Origin: Telmatospirillum sp.
GTDB lineage: Bacteria; Pseudomonadota; Alphaproteobacteria; Rhodospirillales; Magnetospirillaceae
Direction of reading: 5' to 3'
Assembly: GCA_009712185.1 (NCBI GenBank)
Contig: WASQ01000048.1
Coordinates: 13,244 to 77,243, forward strand
Length of the DNA stretch: 64,000 nucleotides
The translations under genes were made by a program, and so were the position numbers. The notes under the pieces are model-generated. The model saw only the letters and a program-made list of their open reading frames with translations. It did not search any database and was not told the DNA's origin. This document shows, piece by piece, positions 17,830 to 30,500 of this stretch; position 1 is the stretch's first letter, and every line of letters begins with the position of its first letter.

Positions 17830-18986
17830 CGTCCGGTTCCCCTTGGCAGGCCGCGATGTTCGGCGGCTCCGGTCAGGAACCCGCGCAGCGTGGCGTGAAA
17901 CTCCGGCTCGTCCAGCAAAAAGGCGTCATGGCCCTTGTCCGATTCGACCTCGACGAAGCTGACATTGGCGGCCACGGCGTTCAGGGCCTGGACCACGGCG
18001 CGGCTTTCGCATGTCGGGAACAGCCAGTCGCTGCTGAAGGAGACGATGCAGAAACGCACACGGGTTCCCCGGAAGGCGTTGGCGAGTGCGCCCCCATGGT
18101 CGGCGGCCAGATCGAAATAGTCCATCGCCCGGGTGATGTAGAGATAGCTGTTGGCGTCGAACCGTTCGACGAAGCTGCTTCCCTGGTGGCGCAGATAGCT
18201 TTCGACCTGGAAGTCGGCGTCAAATCCGTAGGTCAGCGACCGGCCCTGGAGATTGCGTCCGAATTTGCGATGCAGCGCGGCCTCGGACAGGTAGGTGATG
18301 TGCGCGGCCATCCGTGCCACGGCCAGACCGGCATTGGGCTGGCGCCCCTGGACCAGATAGTCGCCCTGGCACCAGTCCGGGTCGCTGATGATGGCCTGCC
18401 GGCCGACCTCGCCGAACGCGATGTTCTGGGCCGAATGCCGGGCCGCCGTGGCGATCGGAATGGCGGAAAAGACACGGTGGGGATAATGGGCCGCCCATTC
18501 CAGGACCTGCATGCCTCCCATCGACCCGCCGATGACGCAGAAAAGCTGGTCGATCCCCAGATGGTCGATCAGGCGGACCTGGGCGCGGACCATGTCGCCG
18601 ACGGTGATGACCGGAAAGGTCAGGCCCCAGGGCGCGCCGGTTGCCGGGTTGGTCGAGGACGGTCCCGTGGTGCCCATACAGCCACCCAGCACATTGCTGC
18701 AGATCAGAAAATAACGGTCGGTATCGAAAACGCGACCCGGCCCCACCAGTTGCAGCCACCAGCCGGGCTTGCCGGTCAGGGGATTGGGATCGGCGATATA
18801 CTGGTCGCCGGTCAGGGCGTGGCAGATCAGGATCGCGTTCGATTTGTCGGCATTCAGCCGGCCGTAGGTCTGATAGGCGATGGTGACCGGGGACAGGTCG
18901 ACCCCGCAGTCCAGGCGCAGCGGCGCCTCGGGTCCCAGATGGAGCCGCGGACCGGGGAGATGCGTGCCCGGATCATTGACGGTCAT
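17826..18986 (-). CDS. metX: Homoserine O-acetyltransferase
   Basis: MetX (386 residues from this start) acylates homoserine in methionine synthesis. The alpha/beta-hydrolase signature is clear: [38 protein letters not shown], the nucleophile elbow [13 protein letters not shown], and the acid/His region [12 protein letters not shown] then [13 protein letters not shown]. The start at 18986 gives [10 protein letters not shown], and AAGGGG lies about ten bases upstream. No convincing SAM-II riboswitch was found in the leader, although metX genes in this group often have one. It is cotranscribed with metW. Confidence 0.94.
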   Translation of the reverse strand: MTVNDPGTHLPGPRLHLGPEAPLRLDCGVDLSPVTIAYQTYGRLNADKSNAILICHALTGDQYIADPNPLTGKPGWWLQLVGPGRVFDTDRYFLICSNVLGGCMGTTGPSSTNPATGAPWGLTFPVITVGDMVRAQVRLIDHLGIDQLFCVIGGSMGGMQVLEWAAHYPHRVFSAIPIATAARHSAQNIAFGEVGRQAIISDPDWCQGDYLVQGRQPNAGLAVARMAAHITYLSEAALHRKFGRNLQGRSLTYGFDADFQVESYLRHQGSSFVERFDANSYLYITRAMDYFDLAADHGGALANAFRGTRVRFCIVSFSSDWLFPTCESRAVVQALNAVAANVSFVEVESDKGHDAFLLDEPEFHATLRGFLTGAAEHRGLPRGTGR

Positions 18987-19421
18987 CGGCAATGCGCCCC
19001 TTTCGGAACAAAGGAGGTGACGGGTGGACCCATGGTCCCGCAAAAGGGGGGTGCCCCGGGGATCAGGGATTGGAACAGCCGGGACAGAGGTCCGTCCGGG
19101 CGGATAACACCACTAGGAGGACCATCCGGGACTGTCAACGGAATCTTGGGGGGCGGGCAGGGCAATCCGGTGACCCCGAGTGTCCTGTCATTTCATTCAT
19201 GTCCCTCAGCCGCCGGGCGCCGGTCTCCGCCCCGCCTGGCTTTCCTCCGTTTCGCTGCGGGGCGCAGAACGCGCCAACGCGGTGAATGCTCAGGCAAACG
19301 GATCAACCGTCGCGCGGTCCCCCGATTGGCCTGGGGATGCGGTCATCCTTGGGACCGGGCCTGTTCCCGATCCCCCCGTCCACCGGTGTCTCTCATCGTC
19401 GCCCGAGGGGCCTTGCGCGTG
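18987..19421 (-). other. metX upstream region
   Basis: A 435-base gap between the GT41 gene end and the metX start. It contains a possible metX promoter (TTGACA at 19138-19133 on the minus strand, 17-base spacer, weak TAGTGG at 19115-19110), giving a leader of about 115 bases. The hairpin GGACC-ATG-GGTCC at about 19027-19039 lies in that leader. A copy of a dispersed intergenic repeat lies at 19204-19283. No coding region was recognised. Confidence 0.45.
19204..19283. repeat. Dispersed intergenic repeat, copy 1
   Basis: About 80 bases beginning CCTCAGCCGCCGGGCGC and containing GGCTTTCCTCCG and GAACGCG in the same order as a second intergenic sequence at 47329-47410. Overall similarity is imperfect but extends across both segments. 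Both copies are rich in complementary GC blocks and sit between genes, like a REP-type or palindromic extragenic element. Confidence 0.6.
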
Positions 19422-21440
19422 TCATCGGCCCGCGTCCGGCCACAGACGATGATCGGCGGGAATGGGACGGACCGCGTCGCGGGCCGCCAGCTTTTCCCTC
19501 CACCAGCCTTCATAGTCGCTCACGGACTGAAGTTCGATATTGTCATAGTCCTGGGTGCCGCCGATCTCGAAATAGACGTCCAGATTGGAAAGATCGGGAC
19601 GCGGAAGCTGGCCGGCTTCGAAGTCCGCCCACATGCCACGGTAAAGATCCTCGAGCCGGTGGACCAGAGTGGCGGTATCGAACAGCAGGCAGGAGTCGCG
19701 GCCGGCCCGAAGCCGTTCGCGGTAGGGGGCGAGGGCCGGCCGGTTCCGTCCCAGGGCCACGGCGCGGTCGACATACTCGTCCGGGGTGAGGCAGACCATT
19801 TCGGGCAGGCCGGCGGCCCGCAGCAGGCTTCCCGACACCCGTGACGCAAACGACCGCCCGGACAGCGTCAGCATCGGAACCCCCATCCACAGGGCGTCGG
19901 ACGCGGTGGTGTGGGCGCCATAGGGCAGCGTATCGAGGAACAGGTCGGCCAGGGGATAGCGGGCCAGATGGTCGGGATTGGCCGCTTTCGGTGCGAAAAT
20001 CAGCCTGTCCTCGGCGATGCCATGACGCATTGCACTGTCGCGCAGGCGGGCCTGTGCCGTGTCGGTGCTGTCCAGCAGCCAGAGAACGCTTCCCGGAACG
20101 CGGGCCAGGATGGTGAGCCAGCGTTCGAAGGTGAAGCGATTGATCTTATGGGTGCCATTGAAGCAGCAATAGACCATGGCGTCTTCGGGAAGCCCGGCAT
20201 CGGCCCGTGTGGGTGCTGTCGGAGAGACGACCCTTTTGCGGTCGTTGGGCTGGTAGCAGGGCAGGCGCAGGACGGTTTCGGAAAAATAGATCTCGGCGCC
20301 GGGCGGCACGATCCAGTCGTCCGCAATGATGTAGTGGTGATAGGGACTGGCCATGCTGCCCGGGAACCCCAGCCAGTTGACGATCACCGGCGCCGGCCGC
20401 ATGGCGACCAGTCGCGTCCGTCCATCCCGGGTATAGCCGTTGACGTCGACCAGAATATGAATGCCGTCGTCGGCGATCCGCCGGGCCGCCGTCGCGTCGT
20501 CCAGTCCGTTCAGCGACAGCCAGTGATCCACCGATCCCCTGATCCTGGCCTGCTGGCTGTCCTCTCCGTCCGGGCCGGTGTAATAGGCGAAAATTTCGAC
20601 CCGATCGCGGTCGTGCAACTCGAAGACCTCGGCCATCAGAAAGCCGACCGCATGCATTCTGAGATCGGACGACAGATAACCGATCCTGAGCCGGCCCGAT
20701 AATCCGCCTTCCCGCGCCGCCCAGTGCGACGTGACCAGGCCGGATCCGGGGTGGCCGACGTCACGGCGGTTGTAATGGGCGTTGGCAGCCAGTTGCATCA
20801 TCGGATCGTCGGCCAGAACCGCCATGGAGAGTGGCGAGATGCCGCCCATCAACAGGTCGTGATCGACACGCTCGAATGGTTCGATGACCGGCCATTTGCA
20901 CTGGCGCTGGCGCAGCGCGATCAGATGCTGGGCTGGTTCCCGCTGGTGGGGATCCAGCTCCAGGCTCTGGCGTAAGGCCGTCTCCGCGCTTTCATCCTGA
21001 TTGTTGAATTCGAGAACACGGGCAATCTGGTTCAGCGCAATGGTTTTGTGGGTGATGGCGCCGCCGGTGACGGTGGCGAGGCGGTCGACAATCTCCTTCC
21101 ATTGCAGAACGGCCTGACCGGAGGATCCAAGGCGTTCCTGGATCCGTCCCAGATTGATCCGCGCCGGCATGAAGTCGGGATTGAGCGCGATCGCGCGTTC
21201 GTAGCTGGCCTCAGCGCCGGAGAGATCCTGATAGTCGGTCTGGGCGACCGCGAAATTATAAAGCGCCGCGAACAGCAGAGGATCCCCGTCATTGTGGTCG
21301 ATCCAGGTCTGGAACAGGGCGACAACGCTGTCCCGTCCCTCGGTCAGGCGCAGCATTTCGGTCACGCGGGCAAGCTCGATAACGCTCAAGGCGCCGTTTA
21401 CCGATTTTTCGAGGGCGGCCGATAGCAGTTCACTGGGCAT
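19422..21440 (-). CDS. TPR-containing GT41 glycosyltransferase (SPINDLY/OGT-like)
   Basis: A 672-residue cytoplasmic protein. TPR-like helices in the N-terminal third (DPLLFAALYNFAVAQTDYQD, YERAIALNPDFMPARINLGR) precede a GT41 catalytic region. Seen there: RLRIGYLSSDLRMHAVGFLM, HILVDVNGYTRDGR, PVIVNWLGFPGSM, VYCCFNGTHKINRFTFERW, and DLFLDTLPYGAHTTASDALW with GVPMLTLSGRSFASRV directly after. These are the hallmark blocks of SPINDLY/O-GlcNAc transferases, which put sugars on Ser/Thr of proteins; HMW1C-type members use Asn. The start at 21440 has GGAAGG five bases upstream. The gene directly follows the giant Ser/Thr-rich repeat gene on the same strand, which makes that protein its natural candidate substrate (inference). 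Confidence 0.9.
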   Translation of the reverse strand: MPSELLSAALEKSVNGALSVIELARVTEMLRLTEGRDSVVALFQTWIDHNDGDPLLFAALYNFAVAQTDYQDLSGAEASYERAIALNPDFMPARINLGRIQERLGSSGQAVLQWKEIVDRLATVTGGAITHKTIALNQIARVLEFNNQDESAETALRQSLELDPHQREPAQHLIALRQRQCKWPVIEPFERVDHDLLMGGISPLSMAVLADDPMMQLAANAHYNRRDVGHPGSGLVTSHWAAREGGLSGRLRIGYLSSDLRMHAVGFLMAEVFELHDRDRVEIFAYYTGPDGEDSQQARIRGSVDHWLSLNGLDDATAARRIADDGIHILVDVNGYTRDGRTRLVAMRPAPVIVNWLGFPGSMASPYHHYIIADDWIVPPGAEIYFSETVLRLPCYQPNDRKRVVSPTAPTRADAGLPEDAMVYCCFNGTHKINRFTFERWLTILARVPGSVLWLLDSTDTAQARLRDSAMRHGIAEDRLIFAPKAANPDHLARYPLADLFLDTLPYGAHTTASDALWMGVPMLTLSGRSFASRVSGSLLRAAGLPEMVCLTPDEYVDRAVALGRNRPALAPYRERLRAGRDSCLLFDTATLVHRLEDLYRGMWADFEAGQLPRPDLSNLDVYFEIGGTQDYDNIELQSVSDYEGWWREKLAARDAVRPIPADHRLWPDAGR

Positions 21441-21496
21441 GGGGTCCTTCCTCAAGGCTGGCGTGCGGCCACCGGGCCGCCCTTATCCGGGAGATC

Positions 21497-21556
21497 GGAA
21501 AGGAAAGGACGGGCCCGGCCCGTCCCCTCCGTCTCCCTCTCCCTCTTTTCCTTTCC
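21497..21556 (-). terminator. Nested hairpin between the giant repeat gene and the GT41 gene
   Basis: Inner perfect arms GGACGGGC (21507-21514) and GCCCGTCC (21518-21525) have a 3-base loop. Outer perfect arms GGAAAGGAAA (21497-21506) and TTTCCTTTCC (21547-21556) flank them. Read on the minus strand, the inner GC stem is followed by TTTCCTTTCC, giving a terminator- or attenuator-like element. It lies in the 129-base gap after the giant gene's stop and could set how much transcript reaches the GT41 gene. Confidence 0.6.
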
Positions 21557-21569
21557 CGATTGTCGTCCG

Positions 21570-24500
21570 TCACGATACGGCGATGGCCATGGCCGCCCGT
21601 TGGGCGGGACTCATCGCCGCGATCTGGGTCGGGGTGAACGCCGCGATCTGGGTCGCCGTCATCGCCTCGATCGCCGACGGCGTCAACCGGGCGATCGACG
21701 TCCCGTTGAGTCCGGCGATTCCGGTGGTGGTCAAGCCGCTGATCTGGACAGGCGAGAGGGACGTCATTTCCGTCGAACTCAGTCCGTTGAGCTGCGTCAC
21801 CGTCATCGCCCCGATCTGCGAGGCGCTAAGGCTGGCGAACTGGGTGGGCGTGAGCGCGGCAAGGCCCGTGGTGGTGAAGTTCGCGATCTGGCCGGGGGTC
21901 AGGGCGCGGACCTGGGCCTGGGTCAGGGCCTGGATCTGGCTGGAGGACAGGGCGCGCAACTGCATGCGGGCCATCTCGCCCATCTGCGTGACACTGAAGG
22001 ATGCGATCTGCCGCGGCGACAGCAACGCGACCCCGGTCACCGTCAATGCGCTGATCTGCGCCGGGGCAAGGCCGCCGATCTGGGTACTGGTCATCACCCC
22101 GATCTCCTCGGCGGTCAGGCCGGCCAGCGCCTCACGCGACAGGGCGCCGATCTGGGATGACGACAATGCGGCGAACTGGGTCCTGGACAGACCGGCCATC
22201 TGCGCCGGGGTCAGGCCCGAAATTCCGGTGGTGGACAGGGCGGCGATGTCGGTGACGGACAGGCCGCTCAGTTCCCCCGGGGTCAGCGCCGCGATGCCGG
22301 TGGCGCTGAGGCCGCCGAGCTGGGTCGTGGTGAGGGCGCCGATTTCGGTGCTGGTCAGCGCGCCGATCTGCGAGGCCGTCAGGGCTCCGATCTGCGTGGC
22401 GGTGAGGCCGCCCAACTGGGTCGTGGTCAGAGAGGCGATCTCGGTCCCGGTCAGGCCGGAGATTCCGGTGTTCGACAGGCCGGAGATCTGCGACGCGGTC
22501 AGACTGGCGAACTGCGACGGGGTCAGGGCGGCGACCTGGGTGCTGTCGAGGCCCGCGATCTGTGCCGGCGCCAGAACCGCGAGGGAGAAGGTGGACAGAC
22601 TCTGGAGCTGGGGCAGCGACAGGGCGCCGATCTGGGTGGGCGTCAGTCCCTTGAGCTGGCTGGTGGTGAGGGCCGCCAGTTCCGTCCCGGACAGGGCGCC
22701 GATGGCGGTATTGCTGAGGGATCCGATCTGGGTCGGAGTCAGCGCCCGCAACTGCGACGCGGCCATCGCCGCGGCCTGGGTCGAGGTCAGGCCGGCCACG
22801 GTTCCGCTGGGCAGGGCGGCGAGCTGCGTTGCCGACAGGGCGGCGATTTGCGAATTGGAGAGCGCCGCCAGTTCCGTCGGCGTGACGGCCGCCAGTTGGA
22901 AGGTCGACAGAGCCTGAATCTGGGAGCTGGTCAGACCGGCCAGGCCGGTGGCGCTGAAGGCCGCGAGTTGCGGGCCGCGCAGAGCGTTGATCTGGGTGAT
23001 GGCGAGCGAGGAAACCTGCGCCGCGGTCAGGCCGCCGATGGCCGCCACTGACAGGGCCTGAACCTGGGTTTGGCCAAGGGCCGCGATCTGGCTGGTCGAC
23101 AACGATGCCGCCTGGACATCCGACAGCGCCGAAAGTGCCGTCTGCGACAGGGCGGAGATCTGTTGCGGGCTCATGGACGCGATCTGGGTGTGGCTCAATC
23201 CGGGGATCGCCTGGCGCGGCAGGGCGCCGATCTGGGTGGTGGTGAGCAGGGCGATCTGCGCGGACGACAAGGCCGCCATCTGCATGTCCGAAAGTCCGGC
23301 CAGTCCGGTGGTCGACAGGGCGCCGAGTTCCGCCGCCGTGAGGGCGGAAATCTGGGAGGTGGAGAGCCCGCCGATCGCCTGTGGCGACAGGGCGCCGAAC
23401 TGGGTGCTCGTCATCGCGGCAAGCTGGCCGGCGGATAGCGCGTTGATCTGAAGATCGGTCAGCGCCCCGATCTGGGTGGTGGTGAGAGCGCCGATTTCCG
23501 CCGTGGTCAGGGTCGCAACCTGCGTTTGCTGCAGCGCCCCGATCTGTGTGGTGGTGAGACTGCGAATCTGCAGCGGCGACAGCGCCCCGATCTGGGTGGC
23601 TGTCAGGACGCCGATCGCCGCGGTGGTCAGAGCCGCGATCTGGCTGGTCTTGAGCGCCGAAAGCTGATTGGGCGACAGGGCGGCCACCTGGGTGACGGCA
23701 AGGCCGCCGATCTCCGTCGTGGTCAACGCCCCCAACTGAGCCTGGGTCAGGCCCGCGATGGCCGTGGTGGTCAGCGCGGCCATTCCCGCCGGCGACAATC
23801 CGCCGATCTGGGTCGTGGACAGGGCGGACAACTGCGTCTCGACCAGAAGTCCCAATTGCTCGCCGCTCAACGATCCGATCTGTGTGGCGGTCAGGGCGGC
23901 CACCTGGGTCTGGGTGAGCGACGTCATCTGCGCGCGGGTCAGGCCGGCGATTCCCTCCGGGCCGATGGCGGCGATCTGCGACGCCGCCAGCGCCGCGAAC
24001 TGGCCGGTGGTCAGGGCGCCGATCTGGGTGTCGCGCAGGCCGGCGACCTCCGTGGTGGTCAGCGAGACGATCTGCGATGTGGTGAGCGACCGGATCTGAT
24101 CGCCCGACAGGGATCCGATCTGGGTCGCCGTCAGGCTGCGCGTCTGAGTCGTGGCAAGCCCCGCCAGTTGCCGCGGCGACAGTCCGCGCAATCCCTGCTC
24201 GGACAGCGCGGCGATCTGCGACTGCATCAGGGAGGCAAGCTGGCTGTCCGCCATGGCACCGACCTGAGCCCCCGTGAGGGCACCGACTTCGGTCGGGGTC
24301 ATGTAGAGAATCTGCGCCGTCGACAGGGCCTTGACCGCCGTGGTGGAGAGAGCGGCGACCTGCGTCGCGGTCAGGCTCGACGTCTGGGTGGTCAGCATGC
24401 CGCCGATCCGGGCCGCCGACAGCGACGAGACCTGGGCCGCCGTCAGGGCTGCGATCTGGCTGGTGGTGAGCGCCGCGAACTGGGTGGTGGACAGGGCGGC

Positions 24501-27500
24501 AAGCTGGCTGTCGGTCAGGCCGCTGATCGCGACCGTCGAAAGTCCGGCGATCTGTGCCGGCGTCATGACCGCGAGTTGGGCCGGCGTGAGGGCGTCGACT
24601 CCATGTTCCGTCAATCCGGCAAGCTGCGTGCTGGACAGACGGGACAGTTGTTCAGCGGACAGGGCATTGATCTGGGTGGCGGCCAGCGCGCCGATGCCGG
24701 TCGCGGTCAGGCCGGGGAGTGGCGCGGCCGACAGCGACGCCATTTCCGTCACGGTCAGCCCGCCGATGGCGGGCGCGGTCAGCGCGCTGATCTGGGTGGG
24801 GCGGAGAGCCGAGAACTGGCTGGATGTCAGTGCCGAAATCTGGGTGTTGGTCAGGCCGCCGATGCTCTGACTGGACAAAGCGCTGATCTGGGTGGTGGTC
24901 AGCGACGCGATCTGACTGGTCGTCAGGCTGCCAAGGCCGGTGGACGACAGGCCGTTGAGCTGGGTCGTCGACAACCCCGCCAGCAGGGTGGTCGAGGCCG
25001 AGGCAAGCTGGTAGGGCGTCAGCGCGCCCATGCCGGTCGCCGTCAGGCCCTGGATCTGGGTGGGCGACAGCAGGGCGATCTGGGCCGGCGTCAGGCCGGA
25101 GACCCCGGCGGGGGTGAGCGCGCCGATCTGGGTGGCGGACAGCGCCGCAAGCTGGGTCGCGGAAAGAGCCCCGACCTGGCTGTCGGTCAGCCCGCCGATC
25201 TCGCCGGTGGTGAGCGCGCCCACCTGCGTGGCGGTCAGTCCGCCGATCTGGTCATGGGTCAGCGCCCCGACCTGCGACGGCGTCAATCCGCGAATCTGGG
25301 TGACCGCCAGCGACCCGATCTGGGTTGCCGTCAGTCCGCCGATCCCGCTGGCCGACAAGGCCGCCAGTTGCGTCGGGGACAGGGCGGCAAGCTGGCGGGC
25401 ATCCAATGCCGCGACCTGACTGTCGGCCAGTTTCGCGATTTCGGCGGTGGTCAGCGCCTGGACCTGCTGGGTCGTCAGATTGGCGATGGCCGTGGTGGAC
25501 AGCACCGCGATCTGGGCCGCTGACAGGGCCGCCACCTGGGTGGTCGTCAACTGGCCGATCTGGGTGGTGGTCAGCGAGGCCAGTTGGACCGCGGTGAGCG
25601 ACGACAACTGCTGCGTCGACAATGCCGCAAGCTGGGTCGCCGTCAACGCGCCCATCTGCGTCAACGTCAGCCCCCGGATTGCGGTGGTGCTGAAGGCGGC
25701 CATCTGTAGCGGCGACAACTGCGCCAATTGCGTCTCGGTCAGTGAATCGAGGCCCGTGGCGGAAAGCCCGCTCAACTGGGTGGCGGTCAACTGGCGGATC
25801 TGGGTCGTTGTCAGGGCGGCGATCTGGGTGCTGTTGAGGGCGCCCAGTCCGGTCGCTGACAGGCCGCCCAACTGGGCGGCGGACAGTCCGGCGATCTCGG
25901 TCGCCGTGAGACCGCCCAGCGCGCCCGCCGACAAGGCGCCGATCTGAGTGGGCCGCAGGGCCGCGACCTGGCTGTCGGTGAGGGCCGCGACCTGCGTGTC
26001 CGTCAGCCCCCGCATCTGTGCCGCCGACAGGGCGGTGATGGCCGCGATCGACAGGCTGGCGATCTGGGTGGTGGTGAGCGCGCCGATCTCCTGGGCCGAG
26101 AGGCTTTGAGTCTGAGTGGTCGACAGCGCGGCGATCTGGGTGGTGGACAGCGCCGCGATCTGCGTCGCCCCGAGACTGCCCAGCGCGGTAGTCGACAGGG
26201 CCGCGATCTGCGTCGGCGCAAGGGCCGAGATCTGACCCGTGGACAGCGCCGCGACCTCGGTCCGGGTCAGCGCCTGGATCTGGGAGGCGGTCAGAACCGA
26301 GAGTTGATCGGCGGAGAGTCCGCCGATGCCCGTCGTCGACAGAGATCCGACCTGGGTGGAGGACAGCGCCCGGAGCTGAGCAGTGGTCAGGGCCGCGGTC
26401 TGCCGGGCGGACAGCGCACCGATCTGGGTCCGGGGCAGCGCCTGGAGCTGGCGGGTGGACAGGGTTGCCAGCTCGTCAGGGGTCAGTTGCACGATCACGG
26501 TGGGCGGAAGCTGGCCGATCTGTGTTGGCGACAGGGTGGCAAGAGCGGTTGCCGACAATCCACCCATCGCCGCCAGCGCGGCGGGAGTGAGGCTGGTCAA
26601 CTGGGCAGCGCTGAGGGCGCTGATCTGGGTCTGCGTCAGCCCGCCGGCGGCGGTGGCGCTGAGGGCGCCGATCTGGGTGGTGGACAGGGCGGCAAGTTGC
26701 GTCGGGCTGAGGGCCGCGGCCTGTGTGCCGGAGATCGATGCGACCTGCAAGCCGGTCAGGGCGGACATCTGTCTGGGCGACAGGGCGGCGATCTGATCCG
26801 CGGTGAAGCCGCCGATCGCCTGAGGCGTCATGCCGCCGATCTGCGTCGGCGTCAGGCGCGCGATCTGATCGGCGGTCAGTCCGTGCAACTGGTCGATGGT
26901 CAGCCCGCGCAGCGCCATGGTCGACAGGCTGGCGATCTGGCTTGTCGACATCTGTGCGAATTGTGCTGCGGAGAGTCCGGTGATTCCCGTGGCGGACAGG
27001 GCGGCCATCTGACTGGTGGTCAGGGCCGAGAACGCGGTCGTGCCCAGTCCGGCGACGGCGCTTGAGGTCATTGCTCCGAGTTGCGAACTGGTGAGGGCGG
27101 CGATCTGCGCAGCGCTCATCGCCCCTGTCTGTGTGGCGGGGAGGGCGCCGATCTGGCGCGGGGTGAGGGCGGCGATCTGGGCCGGCGTGAAGGCGCCGAG
27201 ATCGGTCGTCGACAGTCCCGCAATCTGGGTGGGGGAGAATCCCTTGACCTCCGTCGGGGTCAGGGTCGCCAGCGCGGTTGCGCCCATCTGGGCGATCTGC
27301 TCGCTGCTCAGGGCTTCGATCTGGGTCGGGACGAAGCTTTTCAACTGGGTCGAGGAGAGCGCCCTTAACTGGGCCCCGGACAGGCCTGACAGGCCGGAGG
27401 CGGACAGGGCGCTGCTCTGGGTCGCCGAGAGCTGGGCGAGCTGCGTGGCGGACAACGCCGCCACCTGGGCGTTTCCGGCCGCCCGGATCTGCTGGGTGCC

Positions 27501-30500
27501 GAGGACGGACAACGCCGCCGGGGACAGGGCGCTGAACTGTCCGGCGGACAATGCGCTGATGTGGGTCGGTGCCAGTCCCCTGACCTGGGAGGTGCTGAGG
27601 GAGGCGAGAGCGGTTGCCGACAATCCACCCAAAGCCGATTCCGTCAGGGCGCCGATCTGGGTGCTGGTGAGGGCGGCAAGCTGCGTTCCGGTGAGCGCGC
27701 CCAATGTCGTATCGACCAGGGAATGAATCTGCGCCGGCGTGAGGGCCGCGATCTGGGTGGCGGTGAAGGCGGCGATCTCGGTCAGGGACAGTTCGGCGAT
27801 CTGGGTGTTGCTGAGGCCGCGAATCTGGGTGGCCGACAGTGACGCCAGCGCGGACGGGGACAGCAGGGCGAGCTGTTGCGGGCTGAGGGCGCCAACGGCC
27901 GACGCCGCCAGATTGCGAAGTTGCGTGGTGGACAGCGAGGCGATCTGCGCATCGGTCAGCGAGGCGATCTGAGACGGCTGCAGGGAGGCGATCTGGGTTG
28001 CCGACAGGGCCGCGAGGTCATCGGGCGACAGGGCGGTGACACCGTCCCCGGTGAGGCTGCGAAGCTGGGTCGCGCTGAGCGCGGCCAGCGCCTCCTTGCT
28101 GAAGGCCGCGACCTGGGACCCGGACAGGGTCGCCATGCTTCGGGCCGAAAGCCCTTTGGCCTGGGCCGGGGTCAACTGGGCGATGGCGGTCGCCGAAAGG
28201 GCGGAGATGACCGCGGCCGGCAATGCTCCGATCTGGGTGGAACTGAGAAGCCTGATCTGGCCGCCATTCAGCGCCTCGGCCTGACCGGCCGACAGAGCCG
28301 CGATCTGGCGGGCATCCAGTCCGGCGATCTGCTGGGCGCTGAGGGCGGCGATGCGATCCGCCGACAGCGATCCGACCTGCCCCGGGGACAGGCTGTTGAG
28401 CTGGGTGGTCGTGAAGGCCCGGAGATGGTCCGGCGACAGCGCTCCGATCTGGTCGGCGGACAGGGCCGACATCTGCATCGCCGACAGATTGCGCAACTGG
28501 GTCGTCGAGAATTGCGCGAAGCGGGAGGGGGGAAGGTTGGCGATTGCCGAGCCGGACAGGGACGCGATCTGCGACGGCGACAAGGCGGAGAGCTGTTCGG
28601 CGCTGAGCGCCGAAAGCTGAACATCGGTCAATCCGCGGACCTGCGTCAGCGTCAGGGATTGCAGGCTGGTGGCGGTCAGCGTTGCGATCTGCCCTTCGGT
28701 CAGCGATCCGATCTGGGACGGGGTCAGGCCCCGCATCTGCAAGGTGGACAGATGTGCGAGCTGGGTGCCGCTGAGACCGCCGATGGCGCCGGGGGCCAGG
28801 GCGGCGACCTGGGTCGAGGACAGGGCCGCCAGTTGCGGGTTCGACAACAGGGCAAGCTGGGTATCGGCCAGGAACGTGATCTGGCCCGGCGACAGGGCGG
28901 CGATCTGGGTCGATGACAGGGCCGCCAGTTCCGGCCCGGTCAGGCCGGAAATCTGTGTCGCCGTCAGTCCCCGGATCTGGGTGGTGGTCAGAGCGCCCAT
29001 CGCCTCGGGAGACAGGGCGGCCAGCTGATCCAGGGTCAGCGCGGCCACCGACGAGGCGGGCAATCCCCGGATCTGGGTCACGGTCAGGGTCGCGATCTGC
29101 GCCGGCGTCAGGCCGGCCAGGGCGCCCGGTGTCAGCGAACCGAGCTGCGCGCCGCTCAAAGACGCGAGCTGGGTCGTCGACAGCGCGCCCATCTGGGCGT
29201 CGGTCAGTCCCTTGATGCCGCCCTGCGTCAGCGCCGCCAGTTCCGCCGGGGTGAGGGCGGCGATCTGGCCTTGCGACAAACTGGCGACCTGCATCGTGGT
29301 CAGGCCGGCGAGCTGGGTGACGGACAGGCCGGCGATCTGGCCGCCGGTCAATCCGCCCAACGCCGTGACGGACAATGCGCCGACCTGGGTCGCGGAAAAC
29401 GCCTGCAACAATGTCGAGGGCAGGGAGGCAAGCTGCGCATCGCCCAGCGCGCCGATCTGGGTGGCCGACAGCGCCTGGATCTGGCGGGTTGTCAATTCTC
29501 CCAGCACGGTGGCCGACAACGAGGAAAGCTGCGTGGTGGTCAGTCCGCGGATCTGCGTCACCGACAGTCCCGCGATCTCCTCCGGCGTCATCTGGGCAAG
29601 CTGGTTGTTGCCGAGCGCTCCGATGGCGGTGGCGGTCAGACCCGCGATCTGGGTCATGGTCAGCCGGACCAGTTGGGCTTCGGTCAGCCCGCTGAGGGCG
29701 GTCGCGGTCAGGCCGCCCATCGCGGTCTGGCTCAGGGCGCCCAACTGCTGGTCGGTCAAGGCGGCCATCTGGATATCGGACAGCCCCCGGATCTGGGTGC
29801 TGGTCAGCGATCCCAGGCCGGTGGGCGTCAGGGCGCCGATCTGCGCGGCCGACAGGCAGGCCAGTTGCGAGGCGGTCAATCCGGCGAGCTGGGTCGTCGG
29901 CAGCATTTGCAGCTCTGTCGCCGACAGGCCTCCCATCGCTCCGGTGGAGAGCGCCCCGATCTGAGTGGAGGTCAGGGCCTGGAACTGGGAGGTGGACAGG
30001 GCGGCGAGCTGTGTGTCGGCCAATGTCGCGCATTGGGTGGCGACCAGCGCGCCGACCTGGGTCGAGGTCATGCGCGTCAGCACCGAGACCGGCAGAACGG
30101 CGATCTGGTCACGGGTCAGGCCGCGAATCTGGGTGGCCGACAGCGCGGCGAGGCCCGACGGCGACAGGGCGTCGAGCTGGTCAGCCCCGAGGGCGCCGAT
30201 CTGCGTCGATGTCAGTCCCCGGAGCTGGTCCGTGGAAAGGCCGGCGATCTGGCGGGGCGAGAGGCCGGCCAGCGCCGGGTTGGACAATCCCGCGATCTGC
30301 GACGCGGCCAGGGCGGCGAGCTGCCGGTCCGACAGCGCTGCAAGCTGTGTGTCGGCCAGGCCTTGCAATTGCTGGCTGGACAGCGCGGAGACGCCATCCG
30401 GGGTCAGGGAACCGATCTGAGCCTGTGTCAGGGACGCCATCTGGCGGGAGGACAGGCCTTTGATCTGGGTAGAGGACAGGGCGGCCAGTTGCGTCGCGGT

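Noticed and set aside
18987-19140. SAM-II riboswitch in the metX leader
   Set aside because: I looked for the pseudoknot layout usual for metX leaders in this group but found only generic GC hairpins; a covariance-model search would be decisive.
28018-30033. A 671-residue minus-strand frame inside the giant gene
   Set aside because: It is an out-of-frame reading of the same repeats, Asp/Arg/Pro-rich and without family features.
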